In this document: positions 12,401-27,400 of the stretch, one piece after another
How the letters are laid out: every line of letters begins with the position of its first letter
Numbering within the stretch: position 1 is the first letter of the stretch
Origin: Cyrtodaria siliqua
Lineage: Eukaryota > Mollusca > Bivalvia > Adapedonta > Hiatellidae
DNA length: 64,000 nucleotides
NCBI GenBank assembly: GCA_037043455.1
Contig: JAWPHD010005119.1
Location: 62,001-126,000 of the forward strand
Direction: 5' to 3'
Position numbers and translations under genes: made by a program
Notes under the pieces: generated by a model
Databases searched by the model: none
The model's input: only the letters and a program-made list of their open reading frames with translations
What the model was told of the DNA's origin: nothing

Positions 12401-15400
12401 TCTATTCATTATTTAAGGTGTAAGGAGTTCCTGGAATCCTACTTTTAAATGAATTCTAGTCTAGGCTCCTAATTCTTTACTTTGAGAAAGTGGTGACAAA
12501 AAGAAAAAATATAGCCAGAGGAGGCTCTGATAGTCTCATAAAACCTGATTAAAAATTTGGCTCCAAGTTCAGCTCTAGTTTCACCAAGTCGGCTCTGATT
12601 ATTATCGTGTGGCAAAAGTGCTAGTACTCTCCTTTGCATTGGTTATAAATTACTATGTAATACTCTATTCTAACATATTTTAAACGAAATGGTAAATAAG
12701 TCCGCTGACCAGGGAGCATAAAGTGGTAGCAAAAAGAAAAAATATAGTCAGAGGAGGTTCTGAGCTTGATAAATACATACGTAACAAAATTAATGTGTGC
12801 TATAAAAGTGAATAAAGACACATTTCCAATAAGAACAAATATTGTACCTTTCCATTTTAAATCAGGGCCTGTCCATTTCAAATCAGGGCCTGTCCATTTC
12901 AAATTGGGGCCTGTCCAATTTCAGAAGCAACAAGCCCTGGGCCTGTCTCTTAAAATAATTTTCTTTGAGCACTGCTATGGGGAAAATAATTGGTGCTTTC
13001 ATACCTATATATAAATATTTACAAATGAGGTTGCATAAGTAAATCAATGGTTGTATAAGTAAATAAAAACATCAAGATTGTCTTGTGTATCTTTTATATG
13101 TTTATATTAATGAGATTGTAAAAAAAATAGAACATTTGCCCCCTTGTCCCTTTAAAACATAAAACGAAACTGTTAAAATGGCTATCCCGCCAACAACAGC
13201 CATTTTTAAGAACAGATGTACACCGTTTCTAAACCTACTGACAACAATATATATAACTTACATATTTTGAGAATCCAAACTCTATAGACACAATACAAAC
13301 GGCTTTAACCAGCCAAGGCAATCCCCGAAACTGGAGCGTCGAATTAAGAGTTACCAACTCATAATTCATTTTACGCATATTCAATCACGTGTTTTAAAAA
13401 CTCATCAATAAAACATTATTATAAACACCTGGATAGAGTTTTGATAAACGTCTTCTTAGTGTAATTTTTCCGTTCTTTAAGGGAGTATTCAGAAGCCTTA
13501 TAACTTAGGAAACTAGACAGGGATGTTTTTGTAACAAAAACATCCTCCATAATTTATGAACCAGCCTGGCTGAAAGTTGCGCTCTGCACGTCGTCTCGAT
13601 ATGGTGAGCATTTGTGCCAGGTTATTTCAAAATCCCTCAAGCGGTTCAAGAGATATGGAGTGGACATGAAATATAGTGCATATGACCTTTGACCTCTTAG
13701 TGTGACCTTGACCTTGAACGATTGTGGCTGGAAGTTGTGCTCTGCACGTCGTCTTGATATGTTGAACATTTGTGTTAGTTATTTCCAAATCCCTCAACCG
13801 GTTCAAGAGATATGGTGGAGACACGAAATGTAGTGCATATGACCTTCGACCTCTAAGTGGGACCTTGACCTTGAACGGAAGTGGCTGGAAGTTGCGCTCT
13901 GCACGTTGTCTCGATATGGTGAACATTTGTGACAAGTTATTTCAAAATCCCTCAAGGGGTTCAAGAGATGTGGTGGAGACACGATTCGTGACGGACAGAG
14001 ATCCAGACAGACAGACAGACATACATCCAAGCTAAAAACCGTATGGGGGAGACATAATTAAGCAAACCAATTGATAGCGTAGAATTGATATTTGCAGGCA
14101 ATGCCAAAGAAATATTCTTAATACCGCATGTGTAAATGAATGAACTATTGTATCCCATGATCGCTGCAATTAATATAAATCGGAGCCAAATGGTGTATTA
14201 ATACCATTGGTATTGTGTATGTAAACAGACTAAAAAGGTCGCATAACTTTTTACCAGCGGGTGGTTGTTTTTTAATTGACGTTTGGGAACATCGGGTGAT
14301 TTAATGTAAATTTTGATGGTAATATTACACTAGTACTTGACACACAGTCTGTATCATCTCTGTTAAGGTTGTGGCTTTAATCTTCAAAAATAAACATACA
14401 GTATTGTGGCTTCAAACTTTTGAAAAAACACACAATATTGTGGCTTTAAACTTTGAAAACACACACCATATTGTGGCTTTAAACTTTAAACAAACACACC
14501 ATATTGTGGCTTTAAACTTTAAACAAACACACCATATTGTGGCTTTAAACTTTGAAAACACACACCATATTGTGGCTTTAAACTTTAAACAAACACACCA
14601 TATTGTGGCTTTAAACTTTGAAAACACACACCAGATTGTGGCTTTAAACTTTGAAAACACACACCATATTGTGGCTTTAAACTTTAAACAAACACACCAT
14701 ATTGTGGCTTTAAACTTTAAACAAACACACCATATTGTGGCTTTAAACAAACACACCATATTGTGGCTTTAAACTTTAAACAAACACACCATATTGTGGC
14801 TGTAAACTTTGAAAACACACACCATATTGTGGTTTTAAACTTTGAAAACACACACCATATTGTGGCTTTATACTTTAAACAAACACACAATATTGTGGCT
14901 TTAAACTTTAAACAAACATACCATATTGTGGCTTTAAACCTTAAACAAACACACCATATTGTGGCTTTAAACAAACACACCATATTGTGGCTTTAAACTT
15001 TAAACAAACACACCATATTGTGGCTTTAAACTTTAAACAAACACATCATATTGTGGCTTTAAACTTTAAAAAAACACACCATATTGTGGCTTTAAACTTT
15101 GAAAACCCACACCATATTGTGGCTTTAAACTTTGAAAACACGCACCATATTGTGGCTTTAAACTTTAAACAAACACACCATATTGTGGCTTTAAACTTTG
15201 AAAACACACACCAGATTGTGGCTTTAAACTTTGAAAACACACACCATATTGTGGCTTTAAACTTTAAACAAACACACAATATTGTGTCTTTAAACTTTAA
15301 ACAAACACACCATATTGTGGCTTTAAACTTTAAACAAACACACCATATTGTGGCTTTAAACAAACACACCATATTGTGGCTTTAAACTTTAAACAAACAC

Positions 15401-18400
15401 ACCATATTGTGGCTTTAAACTTTAAACAAACACACCATATTGTGGCTTTAAACTTTAAACAAACACACCATATTGTGGCTTTAAACTTTGAAAACACACA
15501 CCATATTGTGGCTTTAAACTTTAAACAAACACACAATATTGTGGCTTTAAACTTTAAACAAACACACCATATTGTGGCTTTAAACTTTAAACAAACACAC
15601 CATATTGTGGCTTTAAACAAACATACCATATTGTGGCTTTAAACTTTAAACAAACACACCATATTGTGGCTTTAAACTTTAAACAAACACACCATATTGT
15701 GGCTTTAAACTTTGAAAACACACACCATATTGTGGTTTTAAACTTTGAAACCCACACCATATTGTGGCTTTATACTTTAAACAAACACACAATATTGTGG
15801 CTTTAAACTTTAAACAAACATACCATATTGTGGCTTTAAACCTTAAACAAACACACCATATTGTGGCTTTAAACAAACACACCATATTGTGGCTTTAAAC
15901 TTTAAACAAACACACCATATTGTGGCTTTAAACTTTAAACAAACACATCATATTGTGGCTTTAAACTTTAAAAAACACACCATATTGTGGCTTTAAACTT
16001 TGAAAACACACACCATATTGTGGCTTTAAACTTTAAACAAACACACAATATTGTGGCTTTAAACTTTAAACAAACACACCATATTGTGGCTTTAAACTTT
16101 GAAAAAACAAACCATATTGTGGCTTTAAATTTTAAATAACAACAGCAAACAGAGAGCAATAAAATGATTTATCTATGCAGACAGAAGAAGACGCTGCAGC
16201 AGAACATCACAGAGGAGAAACACAGGACAGATGCAGAGAGTGCTACAAAGGAACTAGAGGCGGAGGACAGGTATGCAGTTTGTTCAATAAATAAACATCC
16301 ACTAAATGCGTGGTTCCACGATTCAGGTGATAGGGGTGGGGTTGTGGAGGATGGGTGGTCGTTGGAGGAGGGGGGCTGGGTGGAGAGAGGTCAGCCGTTA
16401 AAAAACCAGTTGACAATAACACTCTCAGTCCGTTGTCATGCTCCGCTATGAAAGTGAAACAATGAAAGGTTGTATTTGTCCGAAAGCGCTTAATTAGGGC
16501 ATCGGTGTCCGATAATATCATTTGTATTCGATGATTTCAGAGCTCGACATTAAGGAATGTCTGCCTGCCCAGGGCAGGTAAAACTTGGCTCTGGGCAGGT
16601 AAAGTCTCAAAGGCTCAGTCCCTTCGGGCAACTTCAAAACTGAGGGACATGGACCATAGAATATGACAAAATTTAAAGGAAACCCATCGCTCTTTGCAGG
16701 TTTCCGATATTATTGTTGTTACATTGTAAGTATTAGACCAGCTTAGAATTCTCAGAAAAGTGCTGTGAGAATTATAACAGTAAGAGGTCTAATACTCTTG
16801 AAGACTCAAACATATATCCTTATAAAATAAAAACTTCGGGTCTAAATAATTGGGCAACCAGCAAACTGGCATGTGCAAGTAAATTTCAGAGTTAACTTGC
16901 CCCATGGGCAAGCTGTCCATAAAGTTAACGTCAAGCCCTGAATTTAATGTCATGTCGTTATATTATACACGTTATGCCACTTATTGTGATGTCAGAAAGT
17001 GACGTAATGTTTTTTGATTTAATTAAAGCATTTCGCAAATAGAAAGAATCATATTACTGTAATAAAAGTAATCCCCCTATTTGCTTTCATTATACCCCTG
17101 CTTTCACAAAGTGAAATGGGGCTATATAGGAATCACATCCGTTACATCGCATCGCGTCACGTCCTGTAACACATTTATGTCTCGTCTCCTCGTGGCGCGT
17201 AACCATTTTGTCCCATCTCATCGCGTTACACTTTTTTATTACTAGTATTTCCCAAACAGGTTTGAATGGGTTGTTCCCAAACTTCATATACTCTTAATAA
17301 CTGAAGACCTTATGTCCCTCTACATCACCAATGGCTTATTTCCTAGTTTATTACCGTTTGACTGACTGAATAAAAAAGAGGGGGTATTCATCAGAACTTC
17401 AGTGATAGTTCTAGTTTTATTTAAAATTTATGAAACAAGTTTTGGAACTTACATTGGAACTTGCTTAAAATTCTTCCAACTTTTCGTTTCAGAAAATTTG
17501 ATACGGAATTGAAACTTTTAAGATTTCCTATTGATGAATTTCTGTAAAAACGTTTCCATTTCGCGTTTTGCAGGAGAAGGGAGCTGGATGTAATTTCCCG
17601 TGAAGAACAGGAGAAACTCCGTCGACAGAGTGAGGTTGACCGACTAAGGATGGTAAGAAAGAAGAAGGAGGAAGAGGATATGAAGATGGAGATAGAGAGA
17701 AAGGAAAGAGAAGAAAAAGCGGTGCAGGTATTGTCTGCTTTGTTCATTATACTCCCCGCTTTCACAAAGTGAAGTGGGGGTATATAGGAGACACGTTGTC
17801 CGGAACGCCGCATAGCGCCCCATAACACATTTTTGTACCATCACGTCACCATTATTACTTGCATTTCTCAAACAGTTTTGAATGAGTTGTTCCCAAACTT
17901 CATATACACATGACAACTGATGACCTTAATCTTGATTTTGCCCATTCTAATCAGCTGTATCAAAAAAAAAGTGGGGTTATTTATCGCCTTCAGTGATAGT
18001 TCTAGTTCCATGAGTGGCCACGGTGGCCCATTGGATCATCGCCTTCAGTGATAGTTCTAGTTTCATGAGTGGCCACGGTGGCCCATTGGATCATCGCCTT
18101 GAGTGATAGTTCTAGTTCCATGAGGGGCCACGGTGGCCCATTGGATAGCATGTTTGACTCTGAGTCTGGAGATCACAAATTGGAGCCTTACTGTCACCAC
18201 TAGCATCTCCGTGGCTGAGTGGTTAACGACGTTGCCTTGTAAACCTCGCCTCACCGGTGGGAGCTCATCTTGTAAGTGAGGATGTGTCGATTCTTATGGA
18301 TGGTGGATGGCATACCTCGCAACATCTGTAAGAATCGGCACTTTCTCACTTGACTAGTCGAGCTTTTAGTAGGATTCAAACCCCTAGCGATGAGAAACGA

Positions 18401-21400
18401 GATTATTTTAGGCGCAGCATCTTTACTATCCCAGCCAGGGAAGCGCTAACAGTTGTGTGAAGGGGTGATAATTATGTTATTTATTTATGGTAACTACTTG
18501 ACGAGTGATTAACCAATCACAGTGGGTGTTACATCAAAGCTATTGTTTCAAATATCCTTTACCACATTTCAGGATGCCCAGGAGAGAGCAAGACTGGAAG
18601 AAGAGGCGCGTCAGAGAGATTTGGTGTCGGCGGAGGAGAGGGCACGACAACTGCGGATGGATGAAGAGAGGAAGGTGCGTTCCTATAAAGCAAAACTATT
18701 TGAATACTGGGATATTTTATACATAAATGAGATTGTAGGCATACATTCAAACAAACGGCAAATTGTAATGAAATCATATTCATCTTCTATCATTTTTTTT
18801 TCACAAAAAGTACAGTATCTTTCATTTCTTTCTATTCTATTTCGTTCATATTTACCTTGTTCTTATAGAATGAGATGAAAGCCTTAGCCTCGAGATACAA
18901 AAGCCTTAAGTTACCTGGTACAATATCAAGTATAACTATTTATTATTTTCAATATTCTCAAATGATAAATGAAAATAATTTTGTAACAAGAGTAACATTC
19001 CTGTAAAGTTTCATGAATGTCCTTAAAGTAGTTTCATAGGAGTAGTTGCCACAAATTTTTCCATTATATAACTTCGTGTAAACAAAGATATATAACTTTG
19101 TGTAAACAAAGATGGCTGCTGGTAGCCATGTTTGACGACAAATAAAAAAAATGTTTATGAACAACTACGTGCTATGGGGCTGAGAGTTCCGAAAAACTTG
19201 GATACAGGTGAAAGAATTGTCAAAATCAAACGATAATGGATAAAGATGAAAGAATTGTCAAAATCGGACGATAAACGAAGAAAATATTACAATTCGAAGT
19301 TTGTTCTTAAATGGAAATGAAAGCCACCATTTTGAGAACTATGACGTCTAGGTTCTAAAGTAACATATACGCATGGCATATGGCGTATTGCATTCCCTAA
19401 CTGATGATAACACTTTAAAATATACCTCTTTTTCAAACAATTGCTGTGATTTCCTTTCCTTTAAATCAGTAAATTATCATATTTTATAAAGCTTTCATAT
19501 ACGATATGGCCAAAAAGAAAAATACCCGTGTTTCCGGTGACCGACCCTATTTTTTTATGGAAAAAAAAAATTAAAATAAATTTGTTCTGAACAATGATTT
19601 ATCACAATATATCGAGGTAAACTGACATCACAGAGAAACTTTCAGTTGTATCATCAACTTGTATGGGGTTTATGAGATAAATACATGTAGAATCTCACAA
19701 TATCGTGCTCCAAAAAAAAAAAAAGGCCTACCTACCTACCCTGTTTTTTCAGAGCATGCAATAAGAAACACATCTATTTATTTTTTTTGCCTAATGTAGA
19801 ACAGTGATGTCATAGTTTTCAAAATGGCGACTTTCATATGTTTTAATGAAATAACCATTTATACTTATACAACCTCCTTTGTAAATATTTATATATCGGC
19901 GAAATATAGATGTTTATTAAACTGCCCTCCTGGGGTCCTGGATATGTTTTAATGGAAGAGCCTGAAGCATGCACTAGCCATACAGTTTCCTAAAATGTGA
20001 TTTTACCATAATAGACAAAAGACGAGGCTGACAAAACAAGACTAAGACAAGAAACTGAAGAAAGAATTAGAAGAGAAAAAGAATTACAGGCAAAATTAGA
20101 GAAGGATCGACAAGCGGCTTTGGACGAACACAGACGCGTACAGGCTGAGATTGACAGACAAGAACACGAGAAAAGTGAACAAATAAAGTTGGAGAAAGAC
20201 AGACAAGAGCAGGAACGACTGAAGAAAGAGAGGAAAAGGAGAGAGGAAGAAGATAGAAAGAGGGCAGCAGAGGCGAAAGTAATCGCCGACGAGAAGTTAA
20301 GGCTTATGAACGGTAAATTTTGAACATTTGATGTTCTTTCTTAAAGGGACTGGAGACGATCTGGAAGAATCGATCCAAAATTAGTGAAACCAGCATAATA
20401 TGTTTCACCTGCATTTTCAATGGTCATAATGCACTAAACTGGCCCAAATAAAAGAATCGATAAAATTATTGTTAATGAAATAGTTTGGTCTTGAAAAATC
20501 GACGACTGCTAGTTTTTGGTGCATAAATCATTGATATTAGTTCATATGATGCTTTAAGGCTATACTAAATTCTTATTTTGTAATCTAACAACACTTTTAT
20601 TGTGTCACCTGCGTAGCATGGCAGACACTTAGGGATCACTTTGTCCATCGTTGTCCTTCGTCCTTCACACTTTAACCTGCAACCTAACCTTGGTTATAAC
20701 TTGAAAAGTATTAGACCTATCTTCAATAAACTAAACATACATCTTAATCTTAAATCAATGAATGTCGTTAAACATGTCCAATAACTCAGACTTTCATTTT
20801 GGCAGAGTTATGCTCCTTGTCATAAAACTTTAACATGCAACCTAACCAAGCTCATAACTGGAATTAGCGCACGGCAGGCGACATAAGTGTTCCATGGAAC
20901 ACCCTTCTAGTTTAGTAATGTATACAATTGCTAGCAGTATCAACTCCCAGATGAATTAATATTGATGATTTAATAACAAAAATACATGGAGTCGTCGTGT
21001 TATCCAGTCCAAACATCTTCTCTAACAGTTGTATTGGCACCAGTTATTTTTCTAGATCACCTGCAGTCCCTTTAAATGAAAATTTGTATTTTTTCGCTAA
21101 TAAGGAGAACTAGAGGAAAGTAATGCTGATAGGGGAGTTGACAAGTATGTCGTAAGCAATGGTAAATAAGCTGAAGTTTTTTATGTACATTGACTGAAGA
21201 AGTGCTAATATGTAAATCGATTAAATAAATACTGAAAAGGGGATCCTTGGAAGCAACCAACACAAACAAGAGAAAAAAGTAGCCGACTCGGTTTTATTGA
21301 GTCCGTCCGTGAGCGGTTATATGCGTTGCAACCCTTCTCTCGCACCCTAGCACCAGCTTCTGCAGTATTCTACTTTAAAGCCACAAAGATTGGGCTCAAG

Positions 21401-24400
21401 GATCCTAAGTGAGAAAGTGTTGATTCTTGATGGCGGAAAGTATACAGTACAGGTTCTACTTAGGAGAAATGGGATGGTCTGCCTAAAACGCATAGCCTAA
21501 CATATGCTGAAAGATGACGTTAAGCACCAAACAAACAAACTCATGTTTTAATTTATTTATATTTTAAATTTTCAGAAGCGAAATCCAAACCGAAAGCTGT
21601 ACCGTCCCCGAATCTGACAGCTGGCTGGGAGAAACAACTGGATCCCCGCACCAACCGATACTTCTACATCAATCACAATGACGGATCGACGCACTGGGAT
21701 GCGCCTACCATGCTTAGTAAGTAGATGGACATGTTAATACACCATTTTTGTGTCGCCTGCCTAGCATGGCAGACACTGAAGTATCACTTTGTCCGTCGTA
21801 TGCGGTCTCGTCGGCATTTTGATTCTGCTCAGTAACTTGCAAAGGATTGCTCCCACTGTATTCAAACATCATAACTTCATTGTTCTTGGTGACAGGATGA
21901 CCAGTATTGATTTTGGGGTCAATAGGTCAAGGTCATTGTGAACCAATAAAGAACAACATTTTCCGCACAATAACTTGTAACGGATTGCTCCCTCTGTCTT
22001 CAAACTTATGAAGGATTGCACTGTCTGCATTCAAACTTCAAGTCCTTGGTGAGAGGATGGCTGCTATTGATTTGGGGTTCAGAAGGTCAACGGTCAAGGT
22101 CCCTGATAAGCAACACAGGTGTTCCACGGAACGCCTCTCTAGTAACACCTCTCTAGTTGCAGAATATTTTCGACTTAGATCAGAAATGTTTAGCTTAAAA
22201 AATGTGTCACAAGTAGGTAAAGTATATCAAAAGTGATGATCATTTGCTTTTAAAAAATTCAGTCTCAACAAAAGCTTGATAATTAGCCTCTAGAACATTC
22301 TATGGACATAATAACAAAACATCATAAAACGGTTAAAGATAATGAATAAATATAATAATTTGCCACATAACGTTCCTTGTTAGCAGTGTCGAACACCCAT
22401 TTAATATTCTATTTTATGACACAACCTGGAACGATTTTGATTGGTTAAGTAAAACCTGTAACACTACGCAAGTTTATTAACTGAAACTATTTTATTTATT
22501 ACAAATTCACCAGATCTGAGTCATAAACTTATTATTTGTGACAGCTTATAAAAATAATGCACGTTATACAAAACATTGTTGTTGGTTTATTAAAAAGTTG
22601 GCGTAAACTGCTATTTTGTAAAGAGGTAAAACACAAACTCTTTTATACGCAACGTTATGTGTGAAACGCAACGTTACGACGTCACATATTTTATGACTTT
22701 TTGGCACTAAGGTGTCTGACGTCGTTGCGGTTCTATGTCCATCTGAATTAATTTTTACTAATTTGATTGCAATGTTATGTGATAAAAATAACTCGTTATG
22801 AATTACTTTTAATTTTAACTTGCCAAAAGGCTTGTTAAAATTAAAATAATTCATAACTCGTTTCATAAATCTTATATGAAATGGGAACTCCTTTATGATC
22901 CTCTATGTATGTAGCTGTGTTTAAACCACTTCACATAAATCATAATAATAAACATGGGGGAAAATGGAGATCCAAGATTCCTATGTAACTTTCCCTTCTC
23001 TCTAAACAGTTCTCCTGATGTTTGATATTCCATGGCAATCTTGATTTTTTTTCGGACACCCATTAAAGGGACACATGGCAATCTTGATTTTTGAAAAACT
23101 CGAGACGTCCCGTTAGTTTTTCTATATAGTGAAATTTGTTCAGTCATTAATATTAATTATAAGAATAGTATAAATTGTTTTTGCATATTACTTACTTTTG
23201 ATATTATTGCACCAATACTATATTTAAACCTATGTTTGAATAAGAAAAAAAATGATAATTCTAAATTTTATTTAATTATATGCAAGCAGGTTTAAAGTCA
23301 AAATGATACTGGATGAATAAATCGAGAGACTAATTAAAATTTTAATGCTTGATTCAAGATGGCCGTGTGTCTCTTTAAAGATTTTAATATTATGTTTTTT
23401 CCAGCAAAAAATATCCATCTGTTGCATTCTGAGTACTTTAAAGAAATCTTATTGATCTACAGCTTTACTTTATCTTGGCATATTTAGCCCAACCAACTAC
23501 GGGCACGTACACGACCAAACTGAAAGAGGAGCCCAGGGAGATGCGTCGGGGCCTCAGTCGATCAAATTCCTCGCCCAATATCGCCCAGATGTTTGACGAT
23601 GAGGAAAGGGAGAGAAAACTGATGCCCTCGGTCGACAGGGCAAATAAACCCGCTAAAATGTAAGTCATGCGGGGTGGGGTAGGGATGGGTGTGGGGAGGG
23701 AGGGGAATGGGACACGTGATTTTTCAAGGTTTCGAGTATTTTTAGTAATGTCTGTAAGTTTTTGTTTTGACAAATGATATGAATCAATCAATCAATAAAC
23801 TGAAAAAATGAAAGAAAGAAAGAAAGAAATAGGGCTTTACCATTAACACGTTGTATTAGGTTATATTGGGACAGCAACTTCAGAGGAAGATGGCAAATGA
23901 TAGGAACAAATATATGTTCAGATACTCCAGTAATTCATGAACTCCAGAAATACATGAAATTCAATTTCTAGCTCTGCCCTCCATTGTTCATGGGTCAAGT
24001 TCCCACAAACATTCGCTTTTAGAGTCGTTTGTGAGATTACATGTGCTTTTCTTACAGGTGTAAATACATGTTTTACATTTAATCGGATCAGATCTTATGG
24101 AAAAATAAAATCCTTAATTTCATTTTATCGTAGGAGGGTTCATAAAATGAACAATCAAATAAAAAAAGGCCTGAAATTACCCATCTTTTGAGCGATACAT
24201 AGCACTTTGATTCATAAATTCATTATCGTTTTGCAAGTTCTGTAGAAAAAATAACGGGACACTGCTAGACTGCTATTCCTTTTAATAGACATAAAATCGG
24301 TTCACTCTTATATTAATTATCAACCAAATTTAGTAATGAAGTAGGTGTAGCAAGAGCAAAGGTCATTTTTTATGCATTGTAAATGTGTGGTAAGCAGTCG

Positions 24401-27400
24401 TACATTGCATACATATATATACATGTATATAATTATGTGTGTTTATTTCAGTCCAGAACCTATGCCTCATCCAGTACCAATGCCTGTGAAGCGTAGAGAC
24501 CTGAATCCAGTGTATGGAAATGTGGTACGTAATGTTAATAATGTTCCCCACCCACTTGATACTTGTATTTCACCTAATCTTTACCAATAAAATCTAGTGG
24601 CTTGGATACTTATGTATGCCATACCCCACCCACTTGTAATTTATGTTCAGACCCACCTGCCACCTTTTTCAGTGAAGTCTAGAGACTTGAATCCCACAAA
24701 TTGAGATATGTATCCCCCCCCCCCCCCCCCCCCCACCCACCCACTTGTAATTAATGTTCAAACCCACAGACCAGTGAAGCCTAGATACCAGAATGTAACA
24801 TATATACATTTCACTGCAAAAAAAAAATACTTCTGTATTTTAATTATGTGTAACTGGTAGCAGTATGACCCCCATATGAATTAATATTGATGATTTAACA
24901 ACACAAATACACAGAGTCATTGTGTTTTCCAGTCCAAACATTTTCATAAATAATAATTCAAACCAACTTAAAATTCGTCTCAGTGGCCGAATGGTTAACG
25001 ACGTTGCGCTGTAAACCTTAGCCTCTCACCGATGCGGGTTCGAATCCCACCGGGAGCTCGACTTGTAAGTGAAGAAGTGTCGATTCTTACGGATGGCGGG
25101 AGGTGTACAGTACTGGTTGTACCCAGGAAAAATTGACCATCATATATAACCTTACATGTGTTGGAAATGACGTAAAACACCATACAAACAAACAAACATT
25201 ATTTATTGCATGTGCACATTTCATATGAAACTGAAACACATTACGAGTTGTTTTTCTTGTATTTGTATAGGCTCAAATTCTTCTTCAAGATCACCCTCAG
25301 TCCCTTTAAAGGATCTTTATATATATTACTGTTCCTTTAACTCCATGTTGTAGGAAAAATTGTTCCATCTATTTCAGGGGAGGGCATTGACTGGATTGCG
25401 TAACCTTGGCAACACATGTTACATGAACAGCACAATACAATGCCTGAATAACACGTCGCCCCTGGTGACGTATCTACTCACTGATATGTACCTGTACGAT
25501 ATAAATAGGTACGTAATGACGAGGGAGGGAGATAGAAGGGCTGGGAATGGTAATGATAAGGGAGGGAGATAGAAGGGCTGGAAATGCATGGTAATGCTAA
25601 GGGAGGGCGATAGAAGGGCTGGGTCCCATGCATGGTAATGATAAGGGAGGGAGATAGAAGGGCTGGTGGGAATGCACGGTAATGATAATGGAGGGAGATA
25701 GAAGGGCTGGTGGGAATGCACGGTAATGATAATGGAGGGGCTGGGAATGCATGGTAATGATAAGGGAAAGTGATAGAAGGGCTGGTGGGAATGCACGGTA
25801 ATGATAAGGGAAAGAGATAGAAGGGCTGGTGGGAATGCACGGTAATGATAAGGGAGGGAGATAGAAGGGCTGGTGGGAATGCATGGTAATGATAAGGGAG
25901 GGAGATGGAAGGGCTGGGAATGCATGGTAATGATAAGGGAGGGAGATAGAAGGGCTGGGAATGCATGATAATGATAAGGGAGGGAGATAGAAGGGCTGGT
26001 GGGAATGCATGGTAATGATAAGGGAAAGAGATAGAAGAGCTGGGAATGCATGATAATGATAAGGGAGGGAGATAGAAGGGCTGGTGGGAATGCATGGTAG
26101 TGATAAGGGAGGGAGACTGGTGGGAATGCATGGTAATGATAAGGGAGGGAGATAGAAGGGCTGGGAATGCATGGTAATGATAAGGGAGGGAGATAGAAGG
26201 GCTGGGAATGCATGGTAATGATAAGGGAGGGAGATAGAAGGGCTGGGAATGCATGGTAATGATAAGGGAGGGAGATAGAAGGGCTGGGAATGAATGGTAA
26301 TGATAAGGGAGGGAGATAGAAGGGCTGGGAATGCATGGTAATGATAAAGGAGGGAGATAGAAGGGCTGGTGGGAATGCATGGTAATGATCAGGGAGGGAG
26401 ATAGAAGGGCTGGTGGGAATGCATGGTAATGATAAGGGAGGGAGATAGAAGGGCTGGGAATACACGGTAATGATAAGGGAAGGAGATAGAAGGGCTGGGA
26501 ATGCATGATAATGATAAGGGAGGGAGATAGAAGGGCTGGTGGGAATGCATGGTAATGATAAGGGAAGGAGATAGAAGGGCTGGGAATGCACGATAATGAT
26601 AATGGAGGGGCTGGGAATGCATGGTAATGATAAAGGAGGGAGATAGAAGGCTAGGAATCCATGGTAATGATAAGGGAGGGAGATAGAAGGGCTCGGAATG
26701 CATGGTAATGATAAGGGAGGGAGATAGAAGGGCTGGGAATGAATGGTAATGATAAGGGAGGGAGATAGAAGGGCTGGGAATACATGGTAATGATAAGGAA
26801 AGGAGATAGAAGGGCTGGGAATGCATGGTAATGATAAGGAAAGGAGATAGAAGGGCTGGGAATGCATGGTAATGATAAGGGAGGGAGATAGAAGGGCTGG
26901 GAATACATGGTAATGATAAGGAAAGGAGATAGAAGGGCTGGGAATACATGGTAATGATAAGGGAGGTAGATAGAAGGGCTCGGAATACATGGTAATGATA
27001 AGGAAAGGGCTGGGAATGCATGGTAATGATAAGGGAAAGAGATAGAAGGGCTGGGAATGCATGGTAATAATAAGGGAGGGAGATAGAAGGGCTGGGAATA
27101 CATGGTATTGATAAGGAAAGGAGATAGAAGGGCTGGGAATGCACAGTAATGATAAGGGAGGGAGATAGAAGGGCTGGTGGGAATGCATGGTAATGATAAG
27201 AGAGGGAGATAGAAGGGCTGGTGGGAATGCATGGTAATGATAAAGGAGGGAGATAGAAGGGCTGGGAATGCATGGTAATGATAAGGGAGGGGCTGAGAAT
27301 GCACGGTAATGATAAGGGAGGGAGATAGAAGGGCTGGGAATGCATGGTAATGATAAGGGAGGGAGATAGAAGGGCTGGGAATGCACGGTAATGATAAGGG

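Noticed and set aside
14371..16135. Repeated frames with an [11 protein letters not shown] peptide and antisense partners
   Set aside because: A 33-bp minisatellite read in frame; stops occur wherever the 26-bp unit appears.
24974..25060. Possible tRNA gene
   Set aside because: Has A and B boxes but the acceptor stem does not close and a SINE body with CAAA tail follows; related copies are dispersed.
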